Positions 24,161 through 27,521 of a stretch of 27,521 nt of DNA are shown in pieces. A model generated the notes under the pieces. It had not been told where the DNA came from, made no database searches, and worked only from the letters and a program-made list of their open reading frames with translations. Origin of the DNA: an uncultured bacterium (lineage in GTDB: Bacteria > Bacteroidota > Ignavibacteria > Kapaibacteriales > UBA2268); assembly GCA_937875295.1 (NCBI GenBank), contig CALLXS010000019.1:1-27521 (forward strand), given 5' to 3'. Each line of letters begins with the position of its first letter. The stretch's first letter is position 1. Both the position numbers and the translations under genes were made by a program.

Positions 24161-24192
24161 TTTGTTTATTTGAAAAAAATGTGTTATCTTTG
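24161..24192 (+). promoter_or_regulatory. Promoter for the leader and the thioredoxin-fold gene
   Basis: TTTG (24161-24164), a spacer of 20 bases, and TATCTTTG (24185-24192) match the Bacteroidota consensus. A second TTTG at 24169 is too close. The ATG of the thioredoxin-fold gene is some 410 bases downstream, a long leader. Confidence 0.5.
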
Positions 24193-24604
24193 TTTAGTAG
24201 TAAAATACAACTATGAAATTTTGTTCTTTGAGATGTTCAGAAAAAAATCTTTTGAAGAAAAATTAGACGTTAAAAATTAAATTTATTAATTAGGTAGATT
24301 TTTATAGGTGAATTTTTCTACTGATAATTCTTCAAATCTACTTTCAAATGATTTAATGATTCCCTTGATTAAATAAAAAAGTTAGTTAGTTTTACTAACA
24401 ATTCACAAAATATTAATAAATTTAATGGAAACGTAAAAACAAAAAAGATGATATTAATAGCAATTGCTTCAGTATTGTCTCGTTTCCATCTTCTTTCAGC
24501 TTCAAAGCCAATAATTGATTACGATGCTCCACATATTCGATTAGACAAAGTTGCTGATATTCCGATCATTTGAGGAAAAATATTAACTTTTAATTAAAAT
24601 TTTT
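24193..24604 (+). other. Long leader region without a recognised gene
   Basis: This 412-base stretch holds a small open frame at 24448-24573 and several short inverted repeats. The clearest are ATGGAAACG (24425-24433) facing CGTTTCCAT (24481-24489), and GTTAGT-TTT-ACTAAC (24385-24399), a small hairpin. A third, GTAGATTT facing AAATCTAC (24294 to about 24341), is widely spaced. I see no tRNA, known riboswitch or terminator before the next gene. Confidence 0.4.
24448..24573 (+). CDS. Possible small ORF of 41 residues in the leader
   Basis: The frame opens MILIAIASVLSRFHLLSASK and closes DKVADIPII and TGA. Its second half is less AT-rich than the flanking leader and shows a codon-like composition, so it may be a small gene or the tail of a lost one. 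I do not recognise the peptide. The inverted repeat arm CGTTTCCAT at 24481 lies inside it. No Shine-Dalgarno site is visible. The stop is 31 bases before the ATG of the next gene. Confidence 0.3.
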   Translation: MILIAIASVLSRFHLLSASKPIIDYDAPHIRLDKVADIPII

Positions 24605-26398
24605 ATGGGAAGCATTATGAATGTAATAAAATTTCTTAGTATAACTGCAATTATAGTATTTATTTCAACTTTCAATTTAAAGTGTATTGAAGATGATATA
24701 TTTAATATCGAAAATGATACTATTAGACAAAACGAGAACATCAAACTTAAAATAAACAAAAAAGATTTCAAGGAATACGATAATTTAAATGATTTGTATG
24801 TCGCATTTTTATTTTATATCAAAACTGATAATAGGTTTATTAATTTTGAAATAAAGAAAAATGATTCAATGGATAACGAATATATTTATTTTTCTAAAAA
24901 AGTACCCAAAGACGCATCTGTTTGTATAATTGATATTAACCACAAAGATCAGAAATTTAGTCTATTTAGCACAGATAATTTAATTATTTATAAGGAGGAT
25001 AATAATTATAGCGAAGGTGCTTTAAATGCTAAAATTATGCATTATGCAGATTCTTCGAATTATTTATATTATTTTAATTTAGATAGGAAACTATATCCTC
25101 AAAATTTCAATATTTTTGCTTCAAAGTGGTTATTTGAGCTGAATAACCAACTTTTTTCAATAAATAAAGTGGAGAAAGATTTAATTACTATACAAAACTC
25201 AAACTACACAACCGAGCAAAAAAATATTTTAACATTTGTTGGAAAATCTTTTAAAAATAAAGCACTTGATTCGATAAACTTCCAAAATATTTTGGAAATG
25301 AAAAACAGTAATAATTTAAACTATGAAATATTAGTAATTCTTATAGATCAAGTTTTAGGAAATCTTCTAGAAAAAAATGATTTAAAAAATACAATAAGTA
25401 GAATCAGTTTAAATAATCCCGATTCAAAATATACCCACATAAAAATCATTAGTGGTGAGATACTTAGTTGCATATCAAAAGACTCATTACTTACTATTCT
25501 AGAATTATTGTATAACAATTACAAAAATGATCCTCAATGGATGATAAAATATGCATATACAATTGCCAAAAACAATCCTGAAAAATCAATAGCAATTAGT
25601 CAAGAAATAATTGATAGATTAAAAACTAATGATATGACTAAGCATCTCTCAATGGACAATAACATTTTAAAACATAAAGGAACTGTAGTTGCTGCAATTA
25701 ATGAAAGTACAACCAGCTTAAAGCAATATAAAAAAGGATTGTCAATGATTAAAGAGTTTGATAAATATTATGATATAACTGATAAGAATTCTACATCTTA
25801 CTATTATTATGCTCAAGCACAATTATTTGAAAATATTTCATTAGATTCAGCATTGTATTATTATACAAGAGCATACAAGTTTTCCCCACAATTGAAAAGA
25901 ATAAGCAATGCTTTGACAAATTTTGCAGTAGAAAAATTAAATATACAAATAACTGAACAAACTTTAGATTCTTTGTGTAATTTATTTGATATAAGTACCT
26001 CTACAGCAATTGATATAAACGTTCCCAAAATATATCTATCCGATGATTCTTCAATCGATATAAAAAGTTATGATAAACCTATTTTAATTTTTAATTCATT
26101 TATAGGTTGTAAGCCATGTGAAATGGAGCTTGATTCGATATTTTCAATTAATTTTGATGTAAAAAAGATGCCCCTTATCCTATTTACAGATATAAAGCAT
26201 TATAAATTTAAGAAAAAAAAGAAGCAAATCCCTATGCATCTTAATGTAAAAGGAATAAAAAATGGAGTTGAAATTAATAAAGTCTTTAATTTAAAAGCTG
26301 CTCCAAATGCAGTATTAATTGAGAATAATAAAATTGTACTTCGAATTAGCGGTTACAACCCTAACGATAAAAAACTGATAGAGAAAGCATTAAAATAG
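24605..26398 (+). CDS. Exported protein with C-terminal thioredoxin-like (TlpA-type) domain
   Basis: A 597-residue protein; a start at ATG 24617, four codons later, is equally possible and gives a cleaner signal (MNVIKFLSITAIIVFISTFN). Residues about 30-140 look like a beta-rich domain; about 140-450 are helical with tandem-repeat-like spacing of aromatic pairs (TPR-type, e.g. YYYYAQAQLFENISLDSALY). The last 125 residues resemble a thioredoxin fold: IFNSFIGCKPCEMEL with the redox pair Cys502 and Cys505, and a cis-Pro in KAAPNAV (Pro567), with the VLIEN strand after it. The usual Trp before the first Cys is Gly. Family knowledge: TlpA/DsbE-like domains reduce or exchange disulfides in the periplasm. 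The helical part is inferred to recruit the target. It is followed by repeat terminator copy C. Confidence 0.72.
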   Translation: MGSIMNVIKFLSITAIIVFISTFNLKCIEDDIFNIENDTIRQNENIKLKINKKDFKEYDNLNDLYVAFLFYIKTDNRFINFEIKKNDSMDNEYIYFSKKVPKDASVCIIDINHKDQKFSLFSTDNLIIYKEDNNYSEGALNAKIMHYADSSNYLYYFNLDRKLYPQNFNIFASKWLFELNNQLFSINKVEKDLITIQNSNYTTEQKNILTFVGKSFKNKALDSINFQNILEMKNSNNLNYEILVILIDQVLGNLLEKNDLKNTISRISLNNPDSKYTHIKIISGEILSCISKDSLLTILELLYNNYKNDPQWMIKYAYTIAKNNPEKSIAISQEIIDRLKTNDMTKHLSMDNNILKHKGTVVAAINESTTSLKQYKKGLSMIKEFDKYYDITDKNSTSYYYYAQAQLFENISLDSALYYYTRAYKFSPQLKRISNALTNFAVEKLNIQITEQTLDSLCNLFDISTSTAIDINVPKIYLSDDSSIDIKSYDKPILIFNSFIGCKPCEMELDSIFSINFDVKKMPLILFTDIKHYKFKKKKKQIPMHLNVKGIKNGVEINKVFNLKAAPNAVLIENNKIVLRISGYNPNDKKLIEKALK

Positions 26399-26430
26399 AT
26401 ACGTTTTTATCAATTCGAGATTTTTTCAAA

Positions 26431-26466
26431 GGGCTATTAATTAAAATATTAATAGCCCAATTTTTT
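26431..26466. terminator. Repeat copy C of the GGGCTATTAAT palindrome terminator
   Basis: An 11-bp stem GGGCTATTAAT / ATTAATAGCCC around a 6-base loop (26431-26458), with a T tail on the plus side. It is shared between the thioredoxin-fold gene and the convergent DUF4397-like gene. On the minus strand a shorter T-run follows (TTTG), so it acts mainly on plus-strand transcripts. Confidence 0.78.
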
Positions 26467-26471
26467 AAATA

Positions 26472-27521
26472 CTAAAACTCCTGCGTAATATATACATTAT
26501 ATCCTGTTTTAGCGTCTCCTGCTAAGATAATAGTATAAACCTTTCCTTCGACTAATTTAATTTCATTCGCCTTTACAAGTAATTTATTATTAGAAGAGTC
26601 ATAAAAGAAAAAGCTGTATATTTTTCCTTTTATATCCGTCTTATATTCAGTAGTTTGCTTTTGAGCAAGAGCTGTAGAAATAATATCCCCATTTTCTTTT
26701 TCTGCTACTATTTTAATTGATGAAATATCATAAGTAGCGTTCATCATTCTGTATCTAGTCTGATTAGACAATAAATCTGAATGATTATCTGATTTCAAAT
26801 CAAACAACTCAATATTATCTTTTCCGCCCATTGCGATTAACACATTTCGTTGATTTTCATTAGAAATAAATTGAAAATCCTTTCCGTCGATTTTTATTGA
26901 ATTAGCTCCGATTCCTGCTACCGAAGAAATTGAAGTAAAATAAGAGACTTTTGCATTATTTAATATATTATTAAGCGTAACGCTGATAAATTCAGCACCT
27001 GAAACGAAATTAACTAATCTAAAAAATTGTTCTTTATGGCTCTCTGGAATAATTTCTGATTGCTGTTCGTCTTCAATAATTGATATTACTTCTTTGTCAT
27101 CGCTATTTTTCTTTATAACAATTAAGTAGTTCTTTCCCCCCTTGAATTGAAAACTTGTACTTGTGAGTAGTTTTGCAGGTGATGTATTTGCAAATAAAGT
27201 AAGCGGAATCCTATAGCTTTCATTTTGAATTGGTAAAAGAAAAATATTGCTTAATTGTTTATATTTTAAGGAAGATGCAATTGTTTCTCCTACGGAGTAA
27301 GTCGAAGCCGAAGTATCCATTCTTGCAGCTATTGAGAGAGTATAATTAGAATTATCTTCGGCAATATTTAGTACTCGAATAAGAGCTTTATCAGGATATG
27401 GCAATTCAACGAAAGCTTCTGGTAGCACAAGCGAAAGCCCAGCTTTTTTCTTTCCATCGTCGCTTACAATATAAGTATATTTTTTATTTACATTAATTGA
27501 AAGAGCATTTGCCGATGGGGA
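26472..27521 (-). CDS. C-terminal part of a DUF4397-like extracellular protein, cut by the right edge
   Basis: The reading frame on the minus strand stays open from the window edge (27521) to the stop at 26472, 349 residues. The GTG at 27428 is an internal codon and not the start, because 31 upstream codons are also open. Two segments resemble DUF4397 repeats: ALIRVLNIAEDNSNYTLSI near the beginning, and FRLVNFVSGAEFISVTL in the middle; the end EGKVYTIILAGDAKTGYNVY is typical of that fold. DUF4397 proteins are mostly secreted beta-sandwich repeats of unknown function in Bacteroidota. The signal peptide and N-terminus lie outside. It converges on the thioredoxin-fold gene across terminator copy C. 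Confidence 0.65.
   Translation of the reverse strand, partial: SPSANALSINVNKKYTYIVSDDGKKKAGLSLVLPEAFVELPYPDKALIRVLNIAEDNSNYTLSIAARMDTSASTYSVGETIASSLKYKQLSNIFLLPIQNESYRIPLTLFANTSPAKLLTSTSFQFKGGKNYLIVIKKNSDDKEVISIIEDEQQSEIIPESHKEQFFRLVNFVSGAEFISVTLNNILNNAKVSYFTSISSVAGIGANSIKIDGKDFQFISNENQRNVLIAMGGKDNIELFDLKSDNHSDLLSNQTRYRMMNATYDISSIKIVAEKENGDIISTALAQKQTTEYKTDIKGKIYSFFFYDSSNNKLLVKANEIKLVEGKVYTIILAGDAKTGYNVYITQEF

Noticed and set aside
22453..26398. Defence or toxin-antitoxin island in the accessory stretch
   Set aside because: The proteins there are exported envelope proteins with signal peptides, a T9SS tail or a thioredoxin fold; no nuclease, helicase, toxin or antitoxin motif is visible.
22319..26458. 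CRISPR-like array from the three palindromic repeats
   Set aside because: The copies are about 1.8 and 2.3 kb apart with genes between them, each at a gene end with a T tail; they are terminators.

Overview
The window reads as chromosomal DNA of a very AT-rich, Gram-negative member of the Bacteroidota/FCB group. Ignavibacteria- or Kapabacteria-like lineages fit best, but this is inferred from gene types and not from a marker-gene phylogeny. Four things support it. Proteins carry C-terminal type IX secretion (T9SS) sorting domains. LpxC and FabZ are fused in one reading frame. The F1 ATP synthase genes atpD-atpC stand apart from the other ATP synthase genes. Several genes are preceded by the Bacteroidota-type sigma-A element TAnnTTTG, in the best cases with an upstream TTTG 19-20 bases away. 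No rRNA, tRNA, CRISPR array, transposase or phage gene was seen.

Layout, left to right. (1) 54-3305: a large secreted BNR/sortilin-type propeller protein with a T9SS tail, followed by a strong hairpin terminator. (2) 3412-7206: a compact plus-strand operon of ruvA, a HisA-like barrel that has lost its catalytic acids, a YgiQ-type radical SAM protein, and nadD overlapping the ygiQ end. A small TM2-domain membrane protein follows at 7373. (3) 7839-10739, minus strand: gltX then an RlmD/RumA-type rRNA uracil methyltransferase. A minus-strand outer-membrane barrel protein lies at 10918-11613. (4) 11766-16953, plus strand: sufU and a SufT/MIP18-type factor for Fe-S cluster assembly, a VWA-OmpA-SPOR lipoprotein, a Nudix hydrolase, a ParA ATPase and a BamD-like lipoprotein. 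(5) 17061-19257: lpxC-fabZ and lpxA (lipid A synthesis), closed by a hairpin shared with the convergent atpDC operon (19410-21272, minus). (6) 21601-27521: aquaporin aqpZ, then an accessory-looking cell-envelope stretch with a T9SS-tailed secreted protein, a long leader region, a thioredoxin-fold protein, and the C-terminal part of a DUF4397-like protein running off the right edge.

Most of the window is housekeeping: recombination, translation, NAD synthesis, Fe-S assembly, envelope biogenesis and ATP synthesis. The least ordinary parts are the catalytically degenerate HisA paralogue at 4055; the VWA-OmpA-SPOR lipoprotein at 12674; and the region 22300-26460. That region has three near-identical palindromic terminators and a duplicated remnant of the aqpZ 3' end at 24034-24120, evidence of local duplication and rearrangement. 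I did not find a clear, wholly new multi-gene system.
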